From the NCBI RefSeq assembly GCF_005222845.1, contig NZ_STFZ01000007.1:1-64000 (forward strand): 64,000 nt of DNA. Reading direction: 5' to 3'. The stretch comes from Rhizobium sp. FY34. Lineage in GTDB: Bacteria; Pseudomonadota; Alphaproteobacteria; Rhizobiales; Rhizobiaceae. The position numbers and the translations under genes were made by a program. Shown piece after piece: positions 17,525-27,322 of this stretch. A model generated the notes under the pieces. That model made no database searches. It was not told the DNA's origin and saw only the letters and a list, made by a program, of their open reading frames with translations. Every line of letters starts with the position of its first letter. Position 1 is the first letter of the stretch.

Positions 17525-18295
17525 TCAATCATGCCGTCGGACGTGAAATCTGAGCCCGCCGGTCGCAATGCGACGGATCCACTCGGGTGCCAGTTGGGAC
17601 AATCGGGCGGACCAGTAAAGCGGGAATGGAAAGCCGGAAACAGCCTTGTTTCGCTCCATTGCATCGATGATACGGCGGGCGGCATCCTGTGCTGAAACTT
17701 CCATCGGACGAGACCCCATGTGGATAGCGCCCATGGGGGTCTCTACGTAACCGGGACAGGAAACGACCACATTGATTCCATCAGGAGCAAGGGCCTGTCG
17801 CAGGGCTAGACCGTATGCCACCAATCCGGCCTTCGCTGCCGAATAGGCCGGCGCATCCGCAAGCGGCGAGAATGCCGCCAGCGAACTGACCAGCACGATC
17901 TTGCCGCAACCCCTGCCACGCATTCCGGGCGCGCAGAGGGCGGCAAGATCGATCGCGGAGCAAAGGTTGGTCGAAACCACTCTGATTGCGGTATCTGCAT
18001 CCTCGATCCCACTATCTCCGTTGCGCCCCGCCAAAATTCCTGCGTTGCCGATGACGACATCGATCGGACCTTCCGCTTCGAATGAAGCGCAATAGGCGGC
18101 AAGACCAGCCCTGTCCGTGAGATCGAAACAACCGACCCGGCAGATCGCGCCGCGCCTTTCAGTGTCTGTCGCGACGGCGTGAAGACGCTCAGCATTGCGC
18201 CCGAGAAGGCCAAGCCGGACATCCGGTCCAGCCAGTTGTCTTGCCAGCGCGGCCCCGATGCCGCTGGAAGCGCCCGATATGATAATCGACCTCAT
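17525..18295 (-). CDS. rkpH: RkpH-like short-chain dehydrogenase/reductase
   Basis: This 256-residue protein is a classical SDR: SGASSGIG (cofactor loop, residues 7-14), GNAGIL, the catalytic Ser in VLVSSLAAFSP, and YSAAK with the catalytic Tyr and Lys, followed by the SCPGYVETPM segment. The N-terminal loop and RNAER after beta 2 suggest NADP. It starts 26 bases after rkpG. In Sinorhizobium meliloti, rkpG (acyltransferase) and rkpH (dehydrogenase) lie next to each other with the synthase rkpA, and are needed to make K-antigen-type capsule; the gene order here is the same. The likely reaction is reduction of the 3-oxo product of RkpG, as in sphinganine-like lipid synthesis, but that is inferred. 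Confidence 0.82.
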   Translation of the reverse strand: MRSIIISGASSGIGAALARQLAGPDVRLGLLGRNAERLHAVATDTERRGAICRVGCFDLTDRAGLAAYCASFEAEGPIDVVIGNAGILAGRNGDSGIEDADTAIRVVSTNLCSAIDLAALCAPGMRGRGCGKIVLVSSLAAFSPLADAPAYSAAKAGLVAYGLALRQALAPDGINVVVSCPGYVETPMGAIHMGSRPMEVSAQDAARRIIDAMERNKAVSGFPFPLYWSARLSQLAPEWIRRIATGGLRFHVRRHD

Positions 18296-18321
18296 CGTGT
18301 CGGATGCTCCCCAGGCCGCGC

Positions 18322-19686
18322 TCAGCGCATCTGCCGCGCGACTGTCTCGACGGATATTCCTTCTGCAGAAAGCGTCTCGAATTCTTCCGCAACGGCATCG
18401 ACGGCGGCGTCGATATCCGATGGTTCGTGGGAGGCCGATATGAAAAACCGAAGGCGCGCGGATTTCTCGGGAACACCTGGCGGAATGATCGGGAAAGCAT
18501 TGATACCCCGCCGGAAAAGGCGGTCGGCCAGCATCACTGCCCGCAGGCTGTCACCCAGGATAAGGGGCGTTATCGCCAGTCCCCAACTCGTTCCCGTATC
18601 CAGTCCCCTGGCCTTGGCGCCATCAAGGAAACGTTTCCCATTTGCCTGAAGCCTGCGGATCCGATCGGGTTCATCGAACATGATCTCAAGCGCCGTCATG
18701 GCGGCCACGGTCGCGGGCACGGGTAAGCCGACAGAATAGACCATGCCCGGTGAATTGAACCGCAAGTATTCGATCAACGCCGCCGGCCCTGCAATGTACC
18801 CGCCGCAACTGACAAGCGTTTTGGAGAGCGTGCCCATCCATATGTCCACCTGCGCGGGATCTATTCCCTGGCGTTCCGCCAATCCTCGTCCCGTTGCGCC
18901 GAGAACCCCAAGCGAATGCGCTTCATCGATCATAAGCCACGCTCCGAAGCGCGTTTTCAGTTCGATAAGCCCTGCGAGGTCCGGTCCGTCACCGTCCATC
19001 GAAAAAAGTCCCTCGGTGACGATAAGGCACCGTTCATAGCGATCGCGATGTTGATTGAGGATTTCGGCAAGGGATTCGATGTCGTTGTGGGCAAAAACGA
19101 TCCGATGTGCTCCAGACTGATGAGCGCCTACAACGATGCTGTTGTGGGCAAGCGAATCATGGACGATCAGATCCTTCGGACCCATCAGGCTTCCAATTGT
19201 CGAAACATTGGTGGCGTGCCCGCTGACATGAACGAGGCAATCCTGCATTCCATAGATTTCAGCCAGCCGAGCCTCGAACTGTCGGTGGCAATCCCGCTCA
19301 CCGGCTGTCAGCCGGCTGGCCGAGACGCTCGTTCCCCATTCACGGGCCGCGGCACAGACAGCTTCGGTTATGCGTGGATGCCCGTTCAGGCCCAGATAGT
19401 CGTAGGATGCAAAATTGAGAATGCCCCTGCCGTCCACCACCGACCGCGCTCCCGCACGCGCCTGATGCTTACGGTAGAAAGGATTGCTAAGGCCGAGTAT
19501 GTCGGCGGCCTGCTTCTGGATCTGAATCGTCTTGTAACCCGGCAGTGTCTCGAACGACACATCTCGTTCCACGACCACCTGGGACGGACGGACTTGAACC
19601 GTCACAGGCGCGGTGATTCTTGATGTTTGCAACAGCGATGCGCGCTCGGCAGCAGAAAGCCGGCCTGTATTCTTTGCCTTGGCCAT
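18322..19686 (-). CDS. rkpG: RkpG-like PLP-dependent acyl-CoA/ACP:amino acid C-acyltransferase (AONS family)
   Basis: This 454-residue alpha-oxoamine synthase relative would condense an acyl thioester with an amino acid, with loss of CO2. Visible PLP features: SYDYLGL near the start, LVHVSGHATNVS, LIVHDSLAHNSI, IDEAHSLGVLG (the Asp that holds the PLP ring nitrogen), and MGTLSKTLVSCGGY with the PLP-binding Lys289. I chose the ATG at 19686. A longer ORF runs to 19800, but its first 17 codons lie inside repeat copy B, and a G-rich stretch just before 19686 may be the ribosome site. The acyl donor is probably the product of the synthase encoded just upstream. A small N-terminal extension (MAKAKNTGRLSAAERASLL) precedes the catalytic fold. 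Confidence 0.87.
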   Translation of the reverse strand: MAKAKNTGRLSAAERASLLQTSRITAPVTVQVRPSQVVVERDVSFETLPGYKTIQIQKQAADILGLSNPFYRKHQARAGARSVVDGRGILNFASYDYLGLNGHPRITEAVCAAAREWGTSVSASRLTAGERDCHRQFEARLAEIYGMQDCLVHVSGHATNVSTIGSLMGPKDLIVHDSLAHNSIVVGAHQSGAHRIVFAHNDIESLAEILNQHRDRYERCLIVTEGLFSMDGDGPDLAGLIELKTRFGAWLMIDEAHSLGVLGATGRGLAERQGIDPAQVDIWMGTLSKTLVSCGGYIAGPAALIEYLRFNSPGMVYSVGLPVPATVAAMTALEIMFDEPDRIRRLQANGKRFLDGAKARGLDTGTSWGLAITPLILGDSLRAVMLADRLFRRGINAFPIIPPGVPEKSARLRFFISASHEPSDIDAAVDAVAEEFETLSAEGISVETVARQMR

Positions 19687-19748
19687 TACGGCAGATGCCC
19701 CCCAGAACAAGTTAGATAACAGCACCAGGCCGAAACCGGTGCCAAGCC

Positions 19749-19917
19749 CTAGTGGTTCGATTCCGACATTTGCATCCCTGAACACTATCCTCACGAGCAA
19801 ATGTCGTAATCATGAGAACAACTCGCATAACGATGTTTCTAATGGAATTTTCGAATTTGAAATGGGCTCGAAGAGCACTCCGCAAGCGGGTAACAGATTT
19901 CAAATTCAATCCACTAG
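19749..19917 (-). repeat. CTAG-ended palindromic repeat, copy B
   Basis: Read on the minus strand this 169-bp element goes from CTAGTGGATTGAATTTGA to a CCACTAG end. It matches copy C almost block for block: TACCCGCTTGCGGA, CAAATTCGAAAATTCCA and GACATTTGCTCG. It sits between the synthase and rkpG. The TAG stop of the synthase (19914-19916) is the CTAG end of the repeat itself. Its two dyads could reduce read-through from rkpA into rkpG. Confidence 0.88.
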
Positions 19918-22900
19918 TAGATGGTCTCAACTACCTCGGATGTGTCGTCCCTGGAGCCGACATGCATATGATAAAGGGCATCTTGCAGCCCGTCACTCTC
20001 CGTATCAACATTTGTGACGGATGCATGCAGGATTTCCAGAACGCGCGAGGCAAGATCCTTAAGGTTTTGCACAGATGTAATTGCCATCAGCGGCAGTTCC
20101 AATCCAAACTTGCTCTCAAGACTCATGCGTAGCTCTAGGGCCATGAGAGAATCCAGTCCCAGTGAGCCGAGAGGCTGGTGAATGTCGATATCACCTGGGG
20201 AAACGCGAAGAATCTCCGCCACTTCCGCGGTAATGACGCCCGTCAGGATCGACATCGCCTCATCCTGTGGCTTCGTTGCCAGAAGTGCAAGCAGATCGCT
20301 TTCAATGCCGGCTTCCATCTCACCGTCCGACCGGAACAAGAGGCCGAACGTTGGTGATTGCACCACAGGCAGATCCCGTGCGACGCTTTCAAAACGCATT
20401 CTGCCGAAATAGACTACGGGATCCGTGAGTGTCGATTGTCGCGCCAAGAGGTCCCCAAGCATGGCGTGAGCCTCTGTAGCCCTCAGCCCTTGCGCGCCTG
20501 TCGCCCGCTCCAGCTTGCGAGCAACGCTTGCATCGCGTGCCAGGATGCCGACATCCGAAATGGCACCCCATCCCACGGCCAAGCCGGGTAGTCCTGCCTT
20601 TCGTCTCTGCCTAACGACCCCGTGCATGAAGGCATTGGCGGCGGCGTAGGCGGATTGTCCCGGATTGCCCACGAGCGAGGCCTCGGAGGAAAAAACCACG
20701 AAATCTCTGACTGGCTGCGAACGGGTTGCGCGATCGAGATTGAACGTTCCCTCAACTTTCGGCAAGAGCACGGATGAGATCTGTTCCGGCAGGAGATTTG
20801 CGGCAAGGGCGTCATGGAGCACCGCTGCGGCGTGATAGACGCCGCTGATCGGCCCGATGGTCTGCGACACACGCAGCACAAGCGCTTCCACGTCAACGGC
20901 ATTGGACACATCCAGCGGCAGGACCGTCAGAGTTGTTCCGCAAGCAGTAAATTGCCCAAGCTGCGCGGCTTCCTCCTCGCCCAGCCGACCGCTTCGGGAT
21001 GCCAGAACGATATGTTTGGCTCCCCTGTCCGCCAGCCAGAGAGCGGTGGCGAAACCGAACCCACCGGTGCCACCGACGATAAGCTGCGTGCCTTCCTCCG
21101 GTTTAAACGGTCCTGGTATTGCGGTTCGATCATCTCCGGGAGCCTCGATTCGCGGCGGACATATGACGATCTTGCCGATATGCCCGGCACCCTGCATCAG
21201 CCGCATGGCTTCCGCTGCGAATTCTCCCCGGAAAACAGTATGGGGTATAGGAATAAACCTGCCGGATTGAAAACCTTTCAGGATGTAAGAAAGGCCACGC
21301 GCGGCAACCTTTGGGTGATCGGAGAAAAGCTGGTCTACATCTACGCCAAAATAGGAGAGGTTTCGCCTGAAGGGGCGAAGCGCGATTTCCGTGTTGCCGA
21401 TATAATCGCGTTTGCCGAGTTCCACGAAGCGGCCGAAAGGTTTCAAGCACTTCAAGCTGGCACGCATGGCATCGCCTGCGAGACTGTTCAGTACCACATC
21501 GACACCGCCATGGCGGTTGTTCACATATTCCTGGAAATCGGTCGTGCGGGAATCGTAAACGGCATCGGCACCAAGAAGCTGCACAAGCGCCCGCTTGTCC
21601 GGGGTCGAGACAGTCGCTACGACCTTTGCGCCGCGGGCCTTGGCGATCTGCAGCGCCGCCAGCCCAACCCCTCCGGCTGCGCCGTGGATTAGGACGGTCT
21701 CGCCCGCCTTCAGCCGTGCCATCTCCACCAACCCATACCAGGCGGTCAGAAACGCAACGGGAATGGTTGCCGCTTTTTGCGGATCCAGGCCTTCCGGGAT
21801 CTTGATGAAGTTCGAACCGGGCGCTGTCACATGTGTGGAAAACGCCTCGCTGGCGACCCCGCATACATGATCGCCGATGGAAAGGCCTGTGACACCTTTG
21901 CCGACAGAGGTCACGCGGCCTGCACATTCGAATCCGAGAACCGCGCCTGCTACTCCACCATCCAGAACGTCGTCGTAAAGAAGTCCCATGGCAAGCATGA
22001 CATCGCGGAAGTTCAGTCCCGTTGCCTCGACCTCGACCTCGATCTGGCCTTGATCCGGCTCTCTCCGATTGGAAGGGCGCCATGATAGATCGGCGATGCC
22101 TCGACCAGGCGGCAGCGTCAGGGTCAGCGCCTGCGGCGTGCCGGCAGATTGCTGCTGCAAGGGAACGATCCTGACTGCGAAGCGGTCTTTGGCATCAAGA
22201 TGCACTTCTCTCTCATTGCGATGATCTGCCAGAACGGCGCCGATTCGAGCGGAAATCTCGGCTGCTTCGATTGTCGGGCTATAGTCCAGCAAACGGATAT
22301 CTCGCTGTGGATACTCGTTTGTCAGCACACGACAAAAAGACCAGATTGCTTCGCTTGCCGGGCGCACATCCTCGCCGAATGCCGCAGATGTCACGAACCA
22401 CAGCCTGCCATCTCCCTGGCTGGCTGCGTCCATCGCCAATTCGATCAACAGCGGCAGTTCACCTTGCTCATTTGCTTGGCCAGGAACGAGCAGACAAACC
22501 GTATCGCGCTGATCTTGTTCCGGCACGCCGGCGGATATCGCAAGACCATCACGCAGAAGTGGGGCGACGCGGCAATTTTCGCGATGCAGCAACTTCACTG
22601 CGGGCACAGCTTTTGCGTCGCCCTTTCCACGCCTGCCACCAATGATGAAGCATTTGGAGATGTCGGTTGTCAGTTTCTCGATGTGGTGAATGCCAGACCG
22701 AGCCATCCCGTTGATCACCTCTTCGGCAGAAGGCGGTCTTTCGACCGAAGCATGACTGCCTTGCTTGCTCGTGAACCAGTGAGGCTGCGCACCGAAATAG
22801 AAGTCGAGCAAAGATGACGGCTGTATCCCCACGACCAGAAAGACACCCTTTGCCGTCAACATACCGCCGAGTTTCTCGGCGACTTCATCAATATTCGTCT

Positions 22901-25900
22901 GTCGCACAGACAACGAGGAAAGGACAAGGTCGAAACTGCCCGCGCGCGGCAGGGATAGGCCATCCGACAGATCGACAAGTTGAACCGGGCAGTTTTCCGG
23001 CAATTGTATCGCCAGATGTCGGGCCTCAGCGTGATTCCTGCCTGCAATGGCGAGCCGTATTCTGTGGCTCGTCGCCAGCGGCACGAGTGCGGAGAGAAGT
23101 CCCTCGGCGTGAGAGGCTGAAATGACGACGCGCGGCCTGACAGGATCTGCCCTGTCGATCAGTGCGTTGAGAAGTGCATTGAGGGCATCGGTTGCCGGTT
23201 TCAGAAGAAGCGTGTCGCTTGCAAATCGCTTGACCACCGCCTCGCGATGCACGAGTGGCTTACCCGTTGCCAGATACTCACTGGTCCCGCCCATCGTGCC
23301 GGCAGCCAGCATGATTTCGGATGCGGCGGAAGGATAGTCAGCGATGAATGTCGCGAGAATTCGCTCCGCTTCCGGCAATCCGCTACGGGCTGGCAAGATC
23401 CATGAGCCATCGTCGCGACATTCGGCGATGCCTGCACCCGTTAGGTTCGTCAGCAGGGTTTCAGCATAGGTCACTGCTTCCGGAGCAAGGGCGGAACGGG
23501 CAACTGCTTCGCGCAAGTCCACACGGCGTTTCGTGTCGCAGAGCGGGCGCAGAGCGTCATAGGCAACTGAACACATGTGCGCGTTGAGAAGGGCAAGCGC
23601 ATCTTCGCAACTGGTGACCTGCGAGGCCCTCATATGGGAAGTCAGCCACTCCGGCTCAACCTCAACATCCTCGTCTCGCCAGAGTTCGGTACCCAGAAGA
23701 TGCGCTGGCTCATCGCCCTGGGACAAAACCACCGAGCGAAGGAGAACCTTTTCGAGCCGTGCAACGGTATTGCCTTCGCAATCGAAAAGGGTTGCCGATA
23801 CCGAAAGCCACTGGTCCGTCTTGGTGTCGATCTTCAAAATGGCGGAAGCAATGCCGGCGTGGGCCTGCAAAACCGTGATTTTGCCGAACCTGATGGGCAG
23901 ATAGCTTCTGCGCCCCGTCGTGTTGTCGTTTTCCAGTTCATGGAAAAGTGCATGGAAACACGCATCCATACTCGCTGGATGCAGAACATGGGCCGGTCTC
24001 GTAGAGGCCGCATCGACTGCTACCGGCTCCAGTTCAAGGCGGATCGTCCAGTGGTGGCGCAGAATACTCTTGAGCCGGCGGAATGCCGGACCATAATACA
24101 TGCCCACTTCCGTGGCCTTGCGATAAACCCCGTCCACATCCACAGGGCTGAAATGTTCGGCGGCAGGTAAAGACCAGGGCAGGATGTCCGAGGCCGGAGT
24201 GAGCCGGCCACGTGCATTGAGTGTCCAATCGCCGGAATTGCGTTGAAGCCTGCTGAGCACCTCAACAACACCTGTTGCGGGCATGTGCCGTATGCAGACC
24301 TCGCGAAGATTGTCCGAAGGCAGTGTCATCGCCTGGAGAATATCGAGATCTTCAACGGAAAGCGGTGTGGCTTCGTTGATGACGCGTCCAACCGCCAGCA
24401 TCATCTCGGCGATCGCCGATCCGGGAACGACAACTTCCCCATCCACGACATGATCGGCGAGGTAGGGGACGAGTGTACTGTCCAGCGAAACGCGCCATTC
24501 CTGCGAACCCTTGAAGAGACGCTCGCCTATGAGCGGATGGCTGCGGCCGGAGCCGAAAATATCGAGATGTTGAGGAGTCTCTTCAAAGTGGAAAGTGCGC
24601 TTCTGCCAAGGATAGTGCGGCAGGGCAATCGAGCGATCAACAAATGCAAGTCGTGCGGCATCTCCGCTTGTGGCTGCGCCGTTGGCGACGGCGCGGGCAA
24701 TGCCGCCCGCCATGGGATCATGCAGTTCCTCACCGCTCTCGGCCTGAAGACTGGTGATCACGCGCGCGTCCGAGCCGAGCGCAGACAGGGTCTGGCCGAT
24801 TGCTGTTACGAGAATGGGGCGCTGCGAAATCTCGATGAAGAGATTGGCGCCAAGGGAATGGGCGGTTTCCACGGCTTGCCGGAAGGCAACGGGACGTCGA
24901 AAGTTCTCCCACCAGTACCCGGCATCGAGAAGACGGTCTCCGACGGCCTCTCCCGCAACAGTTGAGATAAAGGGAGTGTGCGGCTGGCGGGGTTGGATGG
25001 AGGACAGGCCTTTCAGAAGCTCCGGCTCCAGCTCATCCAGAAGTTTCGAGTGGAAGGGATACTGCAGGTCCAGCATCCGCCCTGCGATTCGTTTGCGGCG
25101 CCCAGCCGCAATCATCGTTTTGACATCTGCAAACGTGCCGGTCACAGTGGTGGAAGACGGTCCGTTCTCGGCGGCAATCTCCAGTGAAGCGGTATCGACG
25201 GTTTCGATCAGGGCGGCAACTTCATCGACCCCTGCGGAAAAGACCGCCATGCCTCCAAGGCCACGCATGCGCTCCTGGCAGGCCGCCCTGACCGCTATTA
25301 TTGTCGCCGCATCTTCGAGTGTGATCGCGCCCGCGATGCAGGCCGCCGAAATCTCCCCGAAACTGTGTCCGAGTATCAGATCCGGTCGGACGCCCATTGC
25401 GATGTAGGTTCCAGCTATCGCGTAGTGAAACGCGAACATCAATGGTTGCAGGAAGGAGGCCGAGGACTTCCGCTCTTCGTAATCCTCTGCAAAAAGATCA
25501 TGTTCGAGATTGTCGCCGGTTTGCGCGCGGAATATCTCCGCAACCTCAAGGAACTTGGCGCGGAAGGTCTCATTGTGAGTGAACGCTGCCCGCGTGAGAT
25601 CGACAGTCAGTGTGCCATTGCCGGAAACTGCAAAGCAGATCTTCGGGGCAGGAAGCGCCGTGCCTTCGATGACGCGAGCTTCTTTCCGGCCTTCGGCAAA
25701 GGCACGTAGCGCTTCTGCAACGCCATGTGCATCCCCTGAGGGAACAACGAGGCGATGGGGCAGGCGATCGCGCGCGCTGTTTAGGGCAAGAGCGACGGTA
25801 TCGGGTGCGCCCGTTTTGGCAACAACATCGGCATGCAGGGCGGCGTTCTCAAGGAGCGCTTCACGTGTCGCCGCCGACAGTACCAGATAGGGCGATTGTT

Positions 25901-27215
25901 CGTGAATGCCAGCCACGGGCTTTGCTACAGTTTCGGCCGAACGCAATACGATATGCGCATTTGTTCCGCCAAAACCGAACGAGGATACCCCGCAGAACAC
26001 TTGTCCTTCGCGCGCAAGATCGATGGCCTGCACGGCGGGAGTAATTCCGATATCGTTGAAATCGATATAGGGGTTCAGTTCGTCGAGATGCAGCGACCTT
26101 GGCAGGCGTCGAGTCTCCAGCGCGTGGATGGCTTTCAGAATGCCGACCACACCCGATGCTGGTTCGAGATGGCCCAGGTTCGACTTTACGGATCCGACGG
26201 GCAGCGGTGAAGAACGCTTCCTGCCCAGCGCCGCACCAAGTGCGCTCGCTTCGACGGCATCACCCACCTGCGTTCCCGTGCCGTGCGCCTCAACGAATGC
26301 AAGTTTGTCCGGTGAAATGTCGGCGCCGCCGTAGATTTCGTCGAGAAGTCTGGCCTGTCCTTCTGCACTTGGCAGTGCGATGCCTGACGTCCGGCCGTCA
26401 TTGTTCATGCCTCCTGCCAGGACCCAGGCCCTGGCTGAACCCGGCACGACTGCGTCTGCGCGCCTTAGGACAAACGCGACGGCGCCTTCGCCACGAACAT
26501 ACCCGTCCGCCCCCTTTGAAAAAGGTCGGCACAGACCGGTCGGCGATAGCATCGATGCACGCGAAAATCCGACAAAGGACATTGGATTCAAGAGCAAATT
26601 CACGCCGGCAACGATAGCCGTCTCCACCCGACCGGCAGCCAGGTCCGATATTGCCTGAACGAAGGCCACCATCGATGAGGAACAGGCCGTATCGACGGTG
26701 AAACTCGGCCCGCGCCAGTCGTAATTGTGCGACAGGCGGTTGGAGATCACCGAGAGCGTATTGCCGGTCATGAAGTAGCGATCGATGGCTGCCGGATCTG
26801 CCGCCATGATACTGCCATGATCTAGGCTCGAAGCGCCGACATAGACGCCGACATCCTTGCCACGCAGGCTGCTACGAGGCATCCAAGCATCCTCAAGCGC
26901 CTCATAGACCGTTTCAAGCAGAAGCCGTTGTTGCGGATCGGCTTCCATGGCCTCGCGCGGTGACATGCCGAATACAACAGGGTCGAAATCAAAGATGTCT
27001 TCGAGATAACCGCCAGCGAATGTGTAGGAAAACCCCGGCATCGAGGGGTTGGGATGCAAAAACTTGTCGACATTCCAGCGTCCCTGCGGCCCGCTTGCGA
27101 CCGCAGAAACTCCAGAGGAGATCAAATTATTGAATTCAATTCGATTCTTTGCGCCTGGAAGTCGGCATCCCGCTCCAACGATCGCAATTTCGACCTGCCC
27201 TGGAGCAACAAACAA
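19914..27215 (-). CDS. rkpA: Type I reducing polyketide / fatty-acid synthase (RkpA-like)
   Basis: This single-module synthase has 2433 residues. Domain order: KS about 5-425 (Cys178 in DTACSSS, His311 in EAHGTGT, His349 in KSNLGHL); AT about 520-830 (GHSFGE, Ser618; YPFHS, His722, suggesting malonyl); DH about 890-1165 (His922 in DHVVDGEVVVPG, Asp1084); a structural or degenerate methyltransferase-like region about 1200-1530; ER about 1700-2020 (LNFRDVM, HGAAGGVGLAA); KR about 2040-2260 (GGTGGFG, GQSAYAAAN, Tyr2190); ACP about 2320-2400 (GLDSLMALE, Ser2356). All reductive domains look intact, so it could make a saturated chain by iteration. No thioesterase is present. The TTG start at 27215 follows a GAGG site and directly follows an in-frame stop. 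In S. meliloti the equivalent RkpA works with RkpG/RkpH in capsule lipid synthesis. Confidence 0.92.
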   Translation of the reverse strand: MFVAPGQVEIAIVGAGCRLPGAKNRIEFNNLISSGVSAVASGPQGRWNVDKFLHPNPSMPGFSYTFAGGYLEDIFDFDPVVFGMSPREAMEADPQQRLLLETVYEALEDAWMPRSSLRGKDVGVYVGASSLDHGSIMAADPAAIDRYFMTGNTLSVISNRLSHNYDWRGPSFTVDTACSSSMVAFVQAISDLAAGRVETAIVAGVNLLLNPMSFVGFSRASMLSPTGLCRPFSKGADGYVRGEGAVAFVLRRADAVVPGSARAWVLAGGMNNDGRTSGIALPSAEGQARLLDEIYGGADISPDKLAFVEAHGTGTQVGDAVEASALGAALGRKRSSPLPVGSVKSNLGHLEPASGVVGILKAIHALETRRLPRSLHLDELNPYIDFNDIGITPAVQAIDLAREGQVFCGVSSFGFGGTNAHIVLRSAETVAKPVAGIHEQSPYLVLSAATREALLENAALHADVVAKTGAPDTVALALNSARDRLPHRLVVPSGDAHGVAEALRAFAEGRKEARVIEGTALPAPKICFAVSGNGTLTVDLTRAAFTHNETFRAKFLEVAEIFRAQTGDNLEHDLFAEDYEERKSSASFLQPLMFAFHYAIAGTYIAMGVRPDLILGHSFGEISAACIAGAITLEDAATIIAVRAACQERMRGLGGMAVFSAGVDEVAALIETVDTASLEIAAENGPSSTTVTGTFADVKTMIAAGRRKRIAGRMLDLQYPFHSKLLDELEPELLKGLSSIQPRQPHTPFISTVAGEAVGDRLLDAGYWWENFRRPVAFRQAVETAHSLGANLFIEISQRPILVTAIGQTLSALGSDARVITSLQAESGEELHDPMAGGIARAVANGAATSGDAARLAFVDRSIALPHYPWQKRTFHFEETPQHLDIFGSGRSHPLIGERLFKGSQEWRVSLDSTLVPYLADHVVDGEVVVPGSAIAEMMLAVGRVINEATPLSVEDLDILQAMTLPSDNLREVCIRHMPATGVVEVLSRLQRNSGDWTLNARGRLTPASDILPWSLPAAEHFSPVDVDGVYRKATEVGMYYGPAFRRLKSILRHHWTIRLELEPVAVDAASTRPAHVLHPASMDACFHALFHELENDNTTGRRSYLPIRFGKITVLQAHAGIASAILKIDTKTDQWLSVSATLFDCEGNTVARLEKVLLRSVVLSQGDEPAHLLGTELWRDEDVEVEPEWLTSHMRASQVTSCEDALALLNAHMCSVAYDALRPLCDTKRRVDLREAVARSALAPEAVTYAETLLTNLTGAGIAECRDDGSWILPARSGLPEAERILATFIADYPSAASEIMLAAGTMGGTSEYLATGKPLVHREAVVKRFASDTLLLKPATDALNALLNALIDRADPVRPRVVISASHAEGLLSALVPLATSHRIRLAIAGRNHAEARHLAIQLPENCPVQLVDLSDGLSLPRAGSFDLVLSSLSVRQTNIDEVAEKLGGMLTAKGVFLVVGIQPSSLLDFYFGAQPHWFTSKQGSHASVERPPSAEEVINGMARSGIHHIEKLTTDISKCFIIGGRRGKGDAKAVPAVKLLHRENCRVAPLLRDGLAISAGVPEQDQRDTVCLLVPGQANEQGELPLLIELAMDAASQGDGRLWFVTSAAFGEDVRPASEAIWSFCRVLTNEYPQRDIRLLDYSPTIEAAEISARIGAVLADHRNEREVHLDAKDRFAVRIVPLQQQSAGTPQALTLTLPPGRGIADLSWRPSNRREPDQGQIEVEVEATGLNFRDVMLAMGLLYDDVLDGGVAGAVLGFECAGRVTSVGKGVTGLSIGDHVCGVASEAFSTHVTAPGSNFIKIPEGLDPQKAATIPVAFLTAWYGLVEMARLKAGETVLIHGAAGGVGLAALQIAKARGAKVVATVSTPDKRALVQLLGADAVYDSRTTDFQEYVNNRHGGVDVVLNSLAGDAMRASLKCLKPFGRFVELGKRDYIGNTEIALRPFRRNLSYFGVDVDQLFSDHPKVAARGLSYILKGFQSGRFIPIPHTVFRGEFAAEAMRLMQGAGHIGKIVICPPRIEAPGDDRTAIPGPFKPEEGTQLIVGGTGGFGFATALWLADRGAKHIVLASRSGRLGEEEAAQLGQFTACGTTLTVLPLDVSNAVDVEALVLRVSQTIGPISGVYHAAAVLHDALAANLLPEQISSVLLPKVEGTFNLDRATRSQPVRDFVVFSSEASLVGNPGQSAYAAANAFMHGVVRQRRKAGLPGLAVGWGAISDVGILARDASVARKLERATGAQGLRATEAHAMLGDLLARQSTLTDPVVYFGRMRFESVARDLPVVQSPTFGLLFRSDGEMEAGIESDLLALLATKPQDEAMSILTGVITAEVAEILRVSPGDIDIHQPLGSLGLDSLMALELRMSLESKFGLELPLMAITSVQNLKDLASRVLEILHASVTNVDTESDGLQDALYHMHVGSRDDTSEVVETIY

Positions 27216-27322
27216 AACCTACCTCACTTCAAACCAACCACAAACAAAGGCCTTGGCCTCTCTTGGAGATAACCTACCTGAGCCACGCGCCTTGGCATAC
27301 ATTAAAATCAAGTCTGCTCGTA

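Noticed and set aside
19687..19800. N-terminal extension of the rkpG reading frame
   Set aside because: Its first codons lie in repeat copy B and match no AONS-family sequence; the ATG at 19686 gives the normal length.
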